This document shows positions 38,398-51,362 of a stretch of DNA of 64,000 bases, one piece after another. The position numbers and the translations under genes were made by a program. The notes below the pieces were generated by a model, which searched no databases, was not told the DNA's origin, and saw only the letters and a list, made by a program, of their open reading frames with translations. The number at the start of each line of letters is the position of its first letter. Position 1 is the first letter of the stretch. Source of the stretch: Wuchereria bancrofti (lineage: Eukaryota > Nematoda > Chromadorea > Rhabditida > Onchocercidae); the NCBI GenBank assembly GCA_005281725.1, contig SSBO01000009.1, forward strand, positions 10,659,313 through 10,723,312, written 5' to 3'.

Positions 38398-39482
38398 ATT
38401 AGTTAATTAGTAATTCGATAAATGTCAATGATATTTGATTACAATGAATGCTTCTTCGTATTTTGTTTTTCAGGATAAATGCTATTAATTGAATGGTTAC
38501 TGTTCGAAAAAAGAAAACGAAAAAAAAAAAAGAAAATTGATATTTAACCATTTTCCGGTTATCGCATTCAGTTTTTACAAAATCTGGATTATTTTATTGA
38601 ATGCTTAAGAAATTCTGAAATATTTTGTATGCCAAAGAAACAGAATTATTTTTTAATTAATGTTATATTATTAAAATCTATTAAAATTCATTTTTTTATT
38701 GAAATTAAAAAAAATCAGAAAAAAAATTCATTTAAAAAAAAAGCAAAAAATTCATTAAAAATAAATTATATTTGAGTAAGTTATTGCTAATTGATATATA
38801 GTAGTAATTTCATAATAATTATAATGATAAGATCGATTTTAATCTAAAAATATAACAAACAGTATGACCTGAAAGTTAAATATCTCATTTGTTCCGCATC
38901 ATATACCTATTAAAATTATCTTTGAAATTTTATAACAGAAACAATTCATTAATCAAATATATTATGAAATTTAAAATTAATTTTTTCACACAAGCAATAA
39001 AAATCATGCCTTAAATATTTAATTAAAAAATTAAAATGATATGATACAAAACTATTTCAGTATGAAAGTTGAAATTCTTCGTTAAAAGTAGTATATGAAA
39101 AAAAAGACGCTTTTCAGAAAAAATGAATTTTCAGAAAACGTACATAAAAAAAATTCATCCGTCAATTTTAGAGTATCGCACTTGAGTAATGTGATAAAAA
39201 CTTCAAAATCTGGAACCTTTTTTTTTTTAATTTTCGAAACGAAAACTTTTTTTATAATTCATTTTAAATAGTTCCACTATGATATGTTTATAGTTTTTTT
39301 CTTGTTTTCTTATTAACAGCGATCGATCGATTAACTGATTAATTCATTGATTGATTCATTCATTAACTAATTGACTAATTGAATTAATCTGATGCCAATT
39401 AAAATTTAAGCAGTAAAATGAAACAATAATATAATTTTTTCCTTGCTACACTGCTGATAACAATACTTCAGTGGTTGATCAG

Positions 39483-39483
<1 letters not shown>

Positions 39484-39562
<79 letters not shown>
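39484..39562. repeat. (GATT)n microsatellite, about 19 copies
   Basis: A nearly uninterrupted tetranucleotide tract. Degenerate TTGATT and CATT forms extend on both sides. Confidence 0.92.
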
Positions 39563-39568
<6 letters not shown>

Positions 39569-40746
39569 AGCCGAAGCCGATCGATGTTGCTAAATGATTG
39601 ATTGGGATGTATAATTGAAATTTATCACTCACTATGAAGTAATTTATAAATTTTAATTTCAACTAATGGCTTTTTACTTGTAACATAATATTATTTGCTC
39701 AATTTAAGAAATCATACATTTTATATTTGATGAATTTTGCATAAACAATAAAATTTTGGCCATTGATTTATTGGCCGTAAATTCTTTATGCAAATATTTG
39801 CATATTTATGAAATGCTAACACATTTATTATTTTCATAAATTTTCAAAAATATCAACAAGCTTAAAACTATTGAAAATTTTCATTGCAAAGGCATATAAT
39901 ATGACGAATTTTCATTTTTGCCTTCTTTTTTTTCATTCAAATTTTTAGTTTAAAAATTTCTTTTTCCTTTTTCGTGTTTCCTTTAAATAAAAGAATTTCA
40001 ATAGTAAAATGCATGCATTATTCCTGATCCGGAATTTTACATTCGATACTTTTTGTTTTTCAGTCTTTTTTCTTTGCAATTTAATCATTTGTCCAAAAAC
40101 AAAAAAGACTGATGGAGAAAATGAGCATAACATGATAGATAAAATGCGCAATTTTTTAAAAAAATTTGCTAAACTTCAAATATTTTATTAAATATTCCGA
40201 AATTATTAATACACAAAATGTAATTAATCCTTTTTTTCATTCCATGCATTTTTATTTAATTAATTTTATTAATTTAATTTAACTTTATTTAACAATCACT
40301 CCTTTTTTTCATTCTTCACTATAATCATTTCTAAAAGTTGAAAGTCCAGTATCAATTGATATTTACTTGATTGATCAAAAATTTTCTAAATATAAAATTT
40401 CGAACAAAAGCAATTAATTTAAATTTACAGTAATTAAAGTTTTTTTTAAAGCTATAATTTATTCACAGTAGACAGAACTAGTGATAATAAAAAAAAAATG
40501 AAATGTTTGGTTGTTTTATGAGTGTAATGCAAAGTGCTAATATTGGAAATAAAGGCAAAAATTAATTCAAAATTTAAATTTTGATGAAAACAGTAATAAC
40601 ATATTTTGCCGGTAGAAGAAAAAAAGATAAATAATTTTAAAACAAATTAATTAAGCTAAAAATTTAAATTTCCTAATAAAAATTTTATTTCTTATCTTTT
40701 ATCAGGAATGATAATGAATATTATTCAAATAAATGAAGCGAAACAG

Positions 40747-40850
40747 ATTCTGAGATGATAGATTCTGAAGCAACAGATTCTGAACCAATAGATTCTGTGT
40801 TAGACAAATTAATTCAAAAAACAAATGATCCGACATTTATTTTAATGTAG
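40747..40850 (+). CDS. Possible orphan terminal exon, Asp/Ser/Glu-rich
   Basis: After an AG at 40745-40746 a frame encodes an acidic quasi-repeat (DSE..IDSEATDSEPIDS) followed by VLDKLIQKTNDPTF and a stop at 40848-40850. The composition differs sharply from neighbouring random frames. There is an in-frame stop just upstream, so it would need splicing. No partner exon was identified. Confidence 0.25.
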
Positions 40851-41540
40851 CATATTTTTTTTTAGTTTTAATTTTAACTTTTAAATTTAAATCTTTCCAA
40901 TGTTAAAACAATTCATTTTTAATTTTAATTCTTACGAAATAGTAAACAAACTATCTCAATTGCTACATTTATATGACATTTTTAGATTGCAATTATTCAT
41001 TTACATTATTAAAACAAAAACTAGTTTTATCATTTTCTAATTCATTACTAAATGAAAATTTATCATATAATTAATTACCAAATGAAAATGAGCCTAATGA
41101 AGACGAAAAAAAAAAGAGCGAACAATGGTAGCATAACCGCCTAAATATGAAAAAGTTTTATTAAATTCAAAGGTCCACATACTTTCTAATATAATTGTGT
41201 GAACTATAAATTGTAGGATAGATTAAACGAGGTTAAATTAAATTTCAATAAATTCGAGCTAATAATCAAATTAAGAAAAGAAATTGTTCAACATTTATTC
41301 TATTTTCTTTTTTAGGGTAAGACTGAAATTCAAATTGAAAATACTCAATTATTATTTAATCATTTCAAATGAAACATTTTATGATATAACTTTTATTTAA
41401 TATTAAAGGCATTAAATTTGAATTTCTATGAAAAAAAAAGGAAAGAAAACGTTGAACTTAGAACGAAATGATGTGATTGTTAATATTTGATCATTTTAAT
41501 TCAAATATGTTTTAAATAGTTTTTGTTCTGAATTACTTAC

Positions 41541-41616
41541 CTTTAACTTTTTTTGGGTATTTTTGCGCTTATATCTCAATGAGCCATTGGTGATAATCAA
41601 TTTTTGGCCTAATTTT
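41541..41616 (-). CDS. Possible internal exon, unknown gene
   Basis: On the minus strand a TTTATTTTTCAG acceptor and an AAAG|GTAAGT donor bracket 76 nt. One frame is open through it and encodes KLGQKLIITNGSLRYKRKN plus six more residues, a basic sequence without homopolymers. Both splice sites are strong. No homology is recognised and no complete gene could be built around it. Confidence 0.35.
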
Positions 41617-42071
41617 CTGAAAAATAAATGCATAAAATAATTGAAATAGACAATAACATAATCACCAGAAATGGATTTCATCAACTAGTAGTAATTTACC
41701 TAAAGTTAGTAATTTACCTAAATTCAGTTATTTGAAATAAACCACCTAATTTAGTAATAGTTAAGATAAATTAGCATATTTTTTTTATTAAAATAAATTA
41801 ATTACAATACTATTAACTCAACATTATCCTTACTTTCATATATACTTATACTTGCATGAAATTATTTTATTTAATTTACGCAGTAAATTGCAGTTTTCAA
41901 CATATTTTTAATAAATTTTATTGATTTCAAAAATTTTCAATCACTTTAAAATTTTCACATTCATTAATTTCAGAAATGGAAATAAACCGGTTGTATTCTA
42001 ATTCAAGCTTTAATCACTGAATTAAAGTAAGCGATGGTAGGATTCATTCCAAATAATACATCCATAATTAC

Positions 42072-42173
42072 CTGATGAAATATTATTTTGCTATGAAATG
42101 ATAAAGATGATTTACATATAGCTAACAATAAAATTCCCGATTTCCTGATTGATTTCCTGATTGAGAAATTTTC
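42072..42173 (-). CDS. Possible exon, unknown gene
   Basis: A TATTATTCAG acceptor and a CATCAG|GTAATT donor bracket 102 nt on the minus strand, open in one frame for 34 codons (ENFSIRKSIRKSGILLL at the start). It would be upstream of the exon-like segment at 41541-41616, but the phases do not join directly, so another exon or a different gene would be needed. Confidence 0.2.
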
Positions 42174-42228
42174 CTGAATAATATCACATCCAAATATTTT
42201 ATTTGAACAGTTTGAAAATTTATGGTTC

Positions 42229-42380
42229 ATGATTGCTATTTTAAAAGAGAAAAATTGAAAAGAAAAGAAAAGAAAATAGATAACTTTGAAAATTATTATT
42301 TCAAAAATTTCATGATTGCTATTTTTTTTTAAAAGAGAAAAAAATTGAAAAGAAAAAAAATAGATAACTTATTTCAAAAA
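42229..42380. repeat. Tandem duplication, about 83-bp period
   Basis: CATGATTGCTATTTT, followed by AAAAGAGAAAA and AATAGATAACTT, occurs at 42229 and again at about 42311. The copies differ mostly in homopolymer lengths. Confidence 0.7.
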
Positions 42381-42972
42381 TAAGAAAGATAAAGTAAATA
42401 GACAAAAGCAATTTTGGACATAATTTTCCTTTTTTTTAAATTTTCCGTTTCTGTAGTAAATATTTTGGTGTAATATTTTTAAGCACTCATTTTTTAGCTT
42501 TTAAGATTTAGAATTTTTAATTTTAATATTACTTTGAAATATATTATCTCATTGGAAGATGAAGATATATCTAAAGTATTACTTTTTTTTTTGTTTTAAA
42601 TTCTTGTTTATCTGAAAATAATAAATAGAGCAATGCAATTATTACACGAAGTAAGCAGTGACTTTACATAAATGAAAATTAAAATAATTTTAATATAATG
42701 TTCGCCTTGTTCTGTTTGTTTATGTGTTCGTTGTTGTTCATTCATTACGAATTATATTTTGCCTATTATCAATGATTTATATAATTTATTGATTGATGCA
42801 TGATGATCTTTTGATCAATTTAATTAATATATATTTTCATATCATTAAAAAATCATATTATATTGTAATTATACGTCAAATGATAATTTTTTATGTATCA
42901 TTTTGAAAATCTAATACAACTATTATCAGATGATCTTCACTTTTTTCTCCATCTTATTATTATCATTAATTG

Positions 42973-42973
<1 letters not shown>

Positions 42974-43017
<44 letters not shown>

Positions 43018-43165
43018 GTCATCATCATCATCATTATTAATTGTTATTATTAATTATTATTATTAATCACTATTATTGTTGTTAATTACTATTATTATTA
43101 TTAATTATTATTGTTATTATTATTATTAATTATTATTATATTAATATTATTATTATTACTATTAT
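42974..43165. repeat. (ATT)n-rich array
   Basis: A pure ATT run at about 42974-43017 is followed by a degenerate array of ATT, ATC and AATT trinucleotides. Confidence 0.9.
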
Positions 43166-45036
43166 TTTTTATTAAAACTACTATTGTAAAAGTAAAACAT
43201 AGTGTTTGCATGAATGATCCACTACATATTTCATTATGATTTATTGAGTTTTATTATTTTTAGAGAATTTTATTACAATATCAATGAAAAATATCAATTT
43301 CCTGAAAATTTTCTAAATGCAAAGAAATTTCTTTCTACAACCAACTAAATAGTTTTAATAATATCTTAATTAATTCTCAGAATGAAATGTTAAAATGAAG
43401 TTTAACATTTATGCCATAAGCAGATTACAATTTTATGTGATATTGTAAACTGTTTTGAAACTTAATGATAGTTGGATTCACTCCTTTTTTTATTTCAATC
43501 GTTTTAATTCAGTTCATTAAGTTTAATTTAACTTAGCCTAGGCTTATTTCTTTTTCCAGTTTAACTTCTTTTATGTTTTCTTTCCTTGTATTCTTAATAA
43601 ACTTTTATTTTTGTGGAATAAAATTTGCACTTTACATATATCTTAATCGATAAGTTTTTGTTATTAATGTCATTTACTCAAATAAGTCATAAAGCTTTCG
43701 GTGACATTTTGGGGACAACTTTAGTGCTAATACAATTTTGAAATGAGTTTTTGGAAGATTTCTAACAAAATGCGTAATATTTTAATAGTAATATACATTA
43801 ATCTCTAATGAATTAATCATTTTTCTTGTTAATTTACTAATTAAAAGTGTCTCTTTAATTTGTTTCACTAATTAGCGTATTTGATTATTTCTTCTATTAA
43901 CTTAATTACAGGTAATTGTTAGTATGAAGATTATGTGAATTAATATAACACTGCTATATTATGTGTCAAAAAAATTGAAATAATTTTTATAAGATAGAAA
44001 TATGTTGAAATAATTAAAGATGTACTTCACACTGTTAAGATGATAATAAATAGATGAAAATGATTAGCTATCACGATATTATCATTGATTCTCGAATAAA
44101 AAGAATTCAATATAACAGATGGTTGTTGAATTGTAGTAAGTTCTTTTATACAGAACTATTTTTCACCTTATTTTTTGTTATCATTTGTTGATATATTCTG
44201 TTCAAGCAACTGATAAATATTGCTTGTAATTATCACAAATTATAAAAATTATTTAATTGAAGGATTTATTAATTTGTCAAAAAGAATTTTTTTTTGGTGT
44301 TTTAACTATCACTATCATTTATAACTTGTGATAATTACAGGCAATATTTATCATTGTTTTATCAGTTCAATGATTGCATTCTCTTCATGTCTTCTGGTTG
44401 TGATAAATTTTAGTTAGTTAGTTTGCTTTTTTTTGCAAACAAAAAATGAGATTCTAATTTTTTCGAGTGGGAAGTTTTTGAAATGAAATTGAATAATAAA
44501 TTTTTAATCAATTAAACTTGACTGTTTAAAAATTCAATTAAAAGAAATTTTCATTAAAATATGAAAAATTTATGTAGAAGGATATATATTATGAAATTGT
44601 GAGAAAATGAAAAAGTGTAAAATTATCGAAACACAAATATAACAACACTTCATGTTAATCACTACCTAACTAGGCTAATCTTTTCTAGTTTCATTAGTTC
44701 AAAAAAAAAATATAGATTTTCATTAATTTTATTGATAATCGAGCTATGCGTAGTTTTTTTTCTTCATAACAACGACTATAACTTTAAGCTTCAAAATATT
44801 CCTCCGCTAAGCACTTTATACTTCTTCGATATTTAAAAAACAAAAAAAAAATCTCACCTAGCAACTATTATAGAAAGGTGGAAAAAAAAATCAAACATCG
44901 AAGATTGCAGTTATTATACTAAAAACTATCATTTCAATCGTTAGTGTAATTACCGCTTTATCTGCGCTATTGTCCAATGCTTCTTCATCCAATTAAAAAC
45001 AACAATCGTAACAGTTGCTACCTTCTGGTTAGGATA
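43166..45036. other. Intergenic AT-rich DNA
   Basis: No exon recognised on either strand. The notable element is the long inverted repeat at 44211-44353. Confidence 0.55.
44211..44353. repeat. 34-bp inverted repeat with 75-nt loop
   Basis: The left arm 44211-44244 begins TGATAAATATTGC; the right arm 44320-44353 is its reverse complement at 32 of 34 positions. Transcribed from either strand it would form a long stem. No target-site duplication was evident. Confidence 0.9.
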
Positions 45037-45412
45037 GTAGTAGATGAGATAGGCCAAATAGAATAAATTTTGATATGAGATAGGCCAAATAGAATAAATT
45101 TTGATATGAGATAGGCCAAATAGAATAAATTTTGATATGAGATAGGCCAAATAGAATAAATTTTGATATGAGATAGGCCAAATAAACTAAATTTTGATAT
45201 GAAATAGGCCAAATATGAGTTTTTTGACCGGCTAAATAAACTAAATTTTGATATTATATAGGCCAAACATGAATCTTTTCATAGGCCAAATAAACTAAAT
45301 TTTGGTATGAAAGAGGCCAAAAAAAGTAGATGGGACAGGCCAAACGTGAATCTTTTGATAGGCCAAATAAAATAAATTTTGATATGAGATAGGCCAAACC
45401 TTATCAGTTGTT
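45037..45412. repeat. 31-bp minisatellite, about 11 copies, degenerating rightward
   Basis: The unit reads GATAGGCCAAATAGAATAAA followed by TTTTGATATGA. The first five copies are nearly identical. Later copies vary in length and sequence but keep the AGGCCAAA core. Minus-strand frames give Leu/Ile/Phe-rich repeats that I regard as fortuitous. Confidence 0.92.
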
Positions 45413-46024
45413 AAGGTATTCTCCGTAATACTATGTTAATTAATTTTATTTATTTATTTTTTTGATAATTTACTAAACGTAATTACTTAGAATTAACTTA
45501 TATTTCCATACTTATTCTAAAGTTTTCCTCTCACTATAAATCCCTAGAAGTAACACCTAATTGCTTTAATTTTTTCGCTTTTAATGATTATCATAATTTA
45601 CAACTATCTAATTCGTTTACCTTTCCATTTAATTCCAATATTATCTTTTCAATTTTTATTAGTCTTTCTTCTCTCTTCAACTACTCATACTATTTTTTTC
45701 TCTATCATTATTCAAATTTTACAACTCTAACAAGAGTTACCGTATTATTTCACTAATTCCATCAAAGCCTATCATTCTCTCCTATTCTAACAATCTCTAA
45801 TTCTCTTCATATACCTGCTCTCTGTTACTTCAATATCTCAAAGAGTTATATGATTGCAAGTATGGTTTTCTCGGGTTTTTTTTTTTTTTTAAATTTAAAC
45901 ATGAAGAGTTGCTTTTTTTAAATTTAAACATGAAGAGATTTTTTTAAAAACATAGATGGGTTGGCTTAGTTCATTTTCGGATTACATTTCTGGTTAGATG
46001 GAAACATTCTGAAAGCTATCCGGA
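45413..46024. other. 5' flank of the PLD3-like gene
   Basis: Pyrimidine-rich AT DNA. A small tandem duplication of AAATTTAAACATGAAGAG lies at about 45890-45936. An acceptor-like GGTTAG precedes an ATG at 45996 that stops after four codons, so it may be a short uORF or simply not used. Confidence 0.4.
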
Positions 46025-49000
46025 ATGTGTACCCTTTGTACAAGGGTAAGTTTTATTAATCTTTCAAATTTTTATCAATCTTTTTACTCTTTCTCCAAAT
46101 TATTCACGTTTTTCTTCTCTCTATATTAATTATACAAATTTTACAACTATAACAAAATTTATTGTATCATTTCTAAAAATAATTTCTTTCAATTTTTTTT
46201 TTATTCAGATATTCTAAGTTTTTTATTGTGTGTAATTTGAATATTTCATTTTAGGTATTTCTCCTCTTGGCATCAAGTAAATGTGATTTATCGTTGAATT
46301 GTACCGTAGCATCATCCAAACTTCTCTTTTCCAGTAAGCCATGCCAGCAAAATTGCGAGTTAGTTTCATTTTTTCTTTTTTTTTTTTTCAATATTATTTT
46401 ATGTATTTCATTTATTATTTTTATGTATGAAATGTTTACTTAAGTTATTGTCATAGAATACAGTCGATGAGAACAATTGATAATGTATTTAGGTAATGAA
46501 TGTTTAATGATGATACACTTGTAATTTTAATTCGACTAAAATTCATGTAATATGATTAGCGATAATTTGCCACTATACTTTTCCATATGTTTATAGAAAT
46601 TTACTCGGAATAATTTTCAACTCAATTTTAATTTCATTATATTTTCTATAAAAAAAAGAAGTGCAGTTTAGAAGAATTGAACTTGAAGTTTGAAAGAGAT
46701 TAGTAATGGTAGTTTTGTCATAAATGGATGAAAATAAGCTCATGAATTATTGAAATTTTAATCTATAGTAGGATTAAAAAGTGCATATACACAAGTAATG
46801 TAAGCTTTTTTTTTTCGAAATTGGTATGTGATTGCATCTACTTTTCATCTGTAATTGGTTTAGCATAAAGAGTGACTTAGAGATATACTTTATTAAACAA
46901 TCGGTGAACTTCTAGGATAAAATCATTGCTTTTTTTTATATTAGGTTTATGCTAAAATTACTTTTAGTTATTTCATAGAAGAAATATAAATTTTAGATTT
47001 CATCTTGTGGAATCAATACCCGAAAATATGACTTATCCTGTGCAGTCAAATTTTCCTTCAACAACTGAAATATGGAAACGATTAATTGGTTCAGCTGAAA
47101 AGTCGATTGATATCGCATCGTTTTACTGGAGTTTACTTTCAGAAAATACTGGCTCATATAGAGGTCCATCAACTCAAGATGTTTGTTTTCAAACTTAATA
47201 ATGTTTAATAACAAATTTTTATTAGACGAATAACTACTCATATTAATTTATTTCAACACTTCTAGAAAAATTACAGATAAAATTTGAAATGTTATTTTAA
47301 TCTTTCAAATCTTGTCGAACTTATATTTTTTGATTTTCATTTATTTTTAAGGGTGCTGATATATACAATGCATTGATTGAAGCAGCAAAAAAAGGCATCA
47401 AATTGCGAATTGTTCAAGACGCAAAAAATAATAGTGAGACCAGAACATTAGAAAGTGAGAAACTGGCTGAAGTGCGCAGTTTAAATTTTTCGAATTGGTT
47501 TGGTACTGGTAAGTTTATAAACTAAATTTTGGTATACTTAGTTTTATTTGTCCTGTATTTAAATTAATATTAAACTAGCTGATTGCATAAATCATTACTC
47601 GAAGTATTAGGTGCACTAACATAAACTCATAAAATTACTATATAAATTCACAAATTCTAAGATAACACAATGGGGGCATTTAAATTTGCTGAGTAATTCT
47701 TCATTTTATTTAGCTCATAATTTTGCAGGAGTATTACATACGAAGTTTTGGATAGTCGATTCGAAGCACTTTTATTTGGGATCGGCTAATCTTGACTGGA
47801 GATCTTTAACACAGGTCCTGAAACTTTTTGTTGTATAGTAATTAGGATAGGTGTGTTATCTAGATTTTTACGGTGAATCAAAAATACTGTTTTTTATCGA
47901 TACACTCGAAAAATTTAAGAGAACTGAAGCGAAACAGCTACTTATTAATCAGCTAAAATCAGGTGGGCCATTCTATTAGTTTAAGAACTATGACATATCG
48001 AATTGAAAAGGTTTTTACATTGTTTTCATAGATTATAAGTAGATTTTTCAGGTTACAATAAAAATTTAGTTTAGAAATATCTTATATTAGTTTGAATTCA
48101 GTATTTTAAGGTGAAAGAACTTGGTGTCGCCGTATTCAATTGTGAGCGTTTAGCAGAAGATTTAATGAAAGTGATGAATGTTTACTGGGAAATGGGTGCA
48201 CCAGGTAAGAAATTACCATCATCATGGCCGAACGAGCTGGCAACACCTTATAACGCTAAGAATTCGATGGTGGTTACGCTTAACGGTGAACAAAATAATG
48301 TTTACATTTCGGTAATTTTCCCATGTTTCAATTATCAATCATTTCAAATAAAATAACAAGGTAGCTATATAGTAAGTAGCTCATAATTATGTTTATTCAT
48401 TGCCTTACCTTTGCGCATCTTTTAATAATTAGAGATTATTCTGATATTTGATAATAAGTATTTTTGCTAATTCAATAGTATATTATTTGTTTTAATTTGT
48501 TCTTTACTTTCTATTTTTCCAAAAGACGAATCTGTTTTGCAGTCTGCACCTCCAGCTTTTTGTCCCAGAGGTCGTATGGATGATCTTAGTGCAATTTTGC
48601 ATGTTATCAATACTGCTCGGAAATTTATACATATATCAGTGATGGATTATTTCCCGGCTACCTTATATTTAGCAAATAATAGGTATGTAGTTTTGATTTT
48701 GATTTTTTTCTTGAATTTTTTTCTTTTTTTCGTTTTTCTTCCTCTTTTCTTTTCTTTTTTTCTTTTCTTTTTTCCTTTGAAACGTAATTTTTTGATTTCT
48801 GGTTTTGTTTGCAGATATTGGCCTGTTATCGATGATGCTTTGCGAAAAGCCGCGTACAATGGTATTAAAGTGAAATTATTAATCAGCAAATGGAAAACTA
48901 CGCGACCGTCATTATTTGCTTTTTTGAAGTCATTAGCAGTCATTACTTCAACTTTACCCTGCAAACGAATTTACGATACAAGAAGTAAAATTTTTAAAAA

Positions 49001-50004
49001 CAGTTGTGGATCTTGAAATGTACAGTCTCTATGAACTGAGGCATTCATCATTTCAATTTGAAAACAGGGTAAGGAGTATTTCCAAAAACTCACTAAGCTG
49101 CTAAACGTGGAAAATTGTACACTGAATAAAATGGTTTTACGTCAAAAGTATCATAGAATTTCTCTAAAAATTTATGTATGAGCAATTTAAAATTGTGAAT
49201 AATTTTTCACAAAGATTTTTTTTTTTTTTTTTTTGAAAGCATTTCCGAGCAGCGAATAAGAATTGAAAGATTTTAAGTCGGTGATATTGAATTATTTAGA
49301 TGAAATTTTTGTGGCAAGTTTTGAAGTTGCAGAAAAAAAGCTGATTTGTATACCGGATACAACGGGTTCTATTGAAGTACGTATATTCATAGTACCAACG
49401 ATAGGCGATCAGGAAAACATTCCATACGCTCGTGTAAATCATGCAAAATATATGGTTACTGATAACAGTGCTTTAATTGGTATTTTTTATTTAATTTCTA
49501 AAGTGTAAAAAATTTCTGGGAAATTTTTTAAAAATTACCTATGTATTGTCTTCCTTTTTGAGCAATGTATTTCGTATTCATCAATTACCATTTGTTAAAA
49601 GATGACACGTTAGATTCTCTCACATAATATCTGGTTGTATAGAAAATTGAAACAAGTTTTCTTTTATGTACGGCAATGAATAAGAACAACTCGAATTAGT
49701 TAACTTTGAGAAAGTAGAATTCTATTAGTCAATTCTTTCCTACAAAAGCTATAGTATTTTTCGAGGTTTTTTACATTCTATCATTGTAGGCACATCGAAC
49801 TGGTCAGCTGATTACTTTATCAATACTGCAGGCGCCAGTGTAGTAATTCAACAACATAACACGACATTAGATTCGGAAATAATTCTTAATTTGAATGAAA
49901 AAATCTTCATGCGAGATTGGAATTCAACTTATGCATCATCCCTATCAGAGTTTGATGATAGAGGTTATCGAATGAGAAATGATACTTTAGTTTCTAAAGA
50001 TTAA
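46025..50004 (+). CDS. PLD3/PLD4-like phospholipase D family protein
   Basis: Ten exons, 46025-46045, 46255-46358, 46997-47180, 47352-47508, 47729-47814, 48111-48311, 48543-48682, 48815-48984, 49333-49479 and 49790-50004, give 474 residues in phase (human PLD3 has 490). Diagnostic stretches include [52 protein letters not shown] and [15 protein letters not shown]. Both HKD motifs are complete: H159, K161, D166 and H391, K393, D398. Mammalian PLD3/4 are lysosomal, membrane-delivered single-strand nucleic acid 5' exonucleases and lipid transphosphatidylases; that activity is inferred. Asn-X-Ser/Thr sites fit a luminal protein. The N-terminus is the weak point: the 7-codon first exon (MCTLCTR) joins a short hydrophobic VFLLLASS, less than a typical signal anchor, so a different first exon is possible. 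Intron 8 contains a further open, coding-like frame. Confidence 0.88.
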
Positions 50005-51362
50005 TTCATCGGTTGATATTGGTTTGAATTATAAGAAATTTTTTTATGCTTAACCTTTATTTTAAGAAATATTAGCTCTAAATTTATTTTCTTTAATATT
50101 TCATCATTGTTTTCTACAGTGGTGTATCACGAATAATATTGACCTCATTTTCTAATTTAAATAATTTATATCTTTCCATAGTTTTACATCTAAAGCGTAG
50201 GAAGTTTTTGTATGATCGCTGTAAAAGTAGAAAATTTCATTGCAAGTGAATTTTTGTTTGTGTTTTATTATGTACTATAGTATATTAATTCACTCAACGA
50301 ACATATGTTATTCTGATTTTTTTAAATCTGCCGTTTATTAGTTTTTACTACTTTATTAACATTCTTTTTATGAAAGAAAGAAATGAAATATCGGTCAGTG
50401 AAAAAAAAAGAAAAAAAAATTACACATATCGAACTTGGAAAAACTCTAAACATACCACGTGAGTATATTCCGAAGGAATTTCAAAAGTGATATTCTTCCT
50501 ATCAATTTGATTTGACAAGTTTACAACATACATTACAATGCTCACGTTATTGAGTAAATTAATATTTTTGAAATAAACATTTGCGTTAATATTCCATTCA
50601 CTTTATGAATTTTCTGGTCTTGATATTATAGTAGTCTGTCAAGAACTGATAGATCATTTGTGATATCACTTGAGATTTCAAAATAATTTTATGCGATTTG
50701 CCTAATAAACTCTGATGGTCGCATCAGAGTTCCAAAAAATATGATTAGCAAGTTTGTTTTGCTGCTTTACTATGATATTAGTATAATAAGTAAACAATGC
50801 TTCTAGGAGGTCACATAAAGATAGCATTGAATGTATGCTATCTTAAACTTTCCAGTGATAACAACTTCTTATCAGAAGCTAGAACATCACTTATTTCACT
50901 TACTTAATTCACTAAATATTGGAGTTTCATAGATAAAAATTAATGAATGGCTGTAAGAGGACTTCTCTAAAATAATTATTATCAGTGATAATCTAAAATA
51001 TTACTAGTGACTTAACACATTATATTTATACGATCTAAATTTCTCGAAACTCATGCGAAAATTCATCACTTTATTGAATTCTTGATGAAAATTTTTTTTT
51101 AATAATTGCTAGATTAATGAGCTACCGTAAACACTTTTCAAAACTGAGACCAAAATTTTTGCAAGACTCCAAAACAGTTCTTACAAAAAAAAAAAAAAAG
51201 AAAATCTGCAAATTTAACAGTTATTGTTCCCTTCTACCTGCACTTCCTATTTCAAAAAGTGCAAAAGTTAAGTTAAATGGCAACGAAGTACAGAATTGTA
51301 AACGGTAATATCGATTAAATTTTTTTATTTCAATTTCTTAAACGAACAACTATTCCTCCAGA
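50005..51362. other. Intergenic between the PLD3-like and O-methyltransferase genes
   Basis: No coding exon recognised. It holds the 3' UTR of the PLD gene and the promoter of the methyltransferase. The ATG at 51363 follows a TTCCTCCAG-like acceptor at 51352-51361, only a base or so upstream, which fits spliced-leader addition. Confidence 0.5.

Larger units (their letters stand above)
35437..40740. other. Intergenic low-complexity DNA
   Basis: No exon recognised. Holds a single ambiguous base at 35786, a duplicated motif at 36861-37065, an AGT array at 38353-38397 and a GATT array at 39484-39562. Open frames are short and dominated by Phe, Lys, Ile and Asn. Confidence 0.6.

Noticed and set aside
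44950..45266. Minus-strand Leu/Ile/Phe repeat proteins
   Set aside because: They are translations of the 31-bp minisatellite; the unit is not a multiple of three, so the frames merely cycle through it.
48647..48964. Minus-strand 105-residue frame
   Set aside because: It is antisense to exon 8 of the PLD3-like gene and a pyrimidine-rich intron end.
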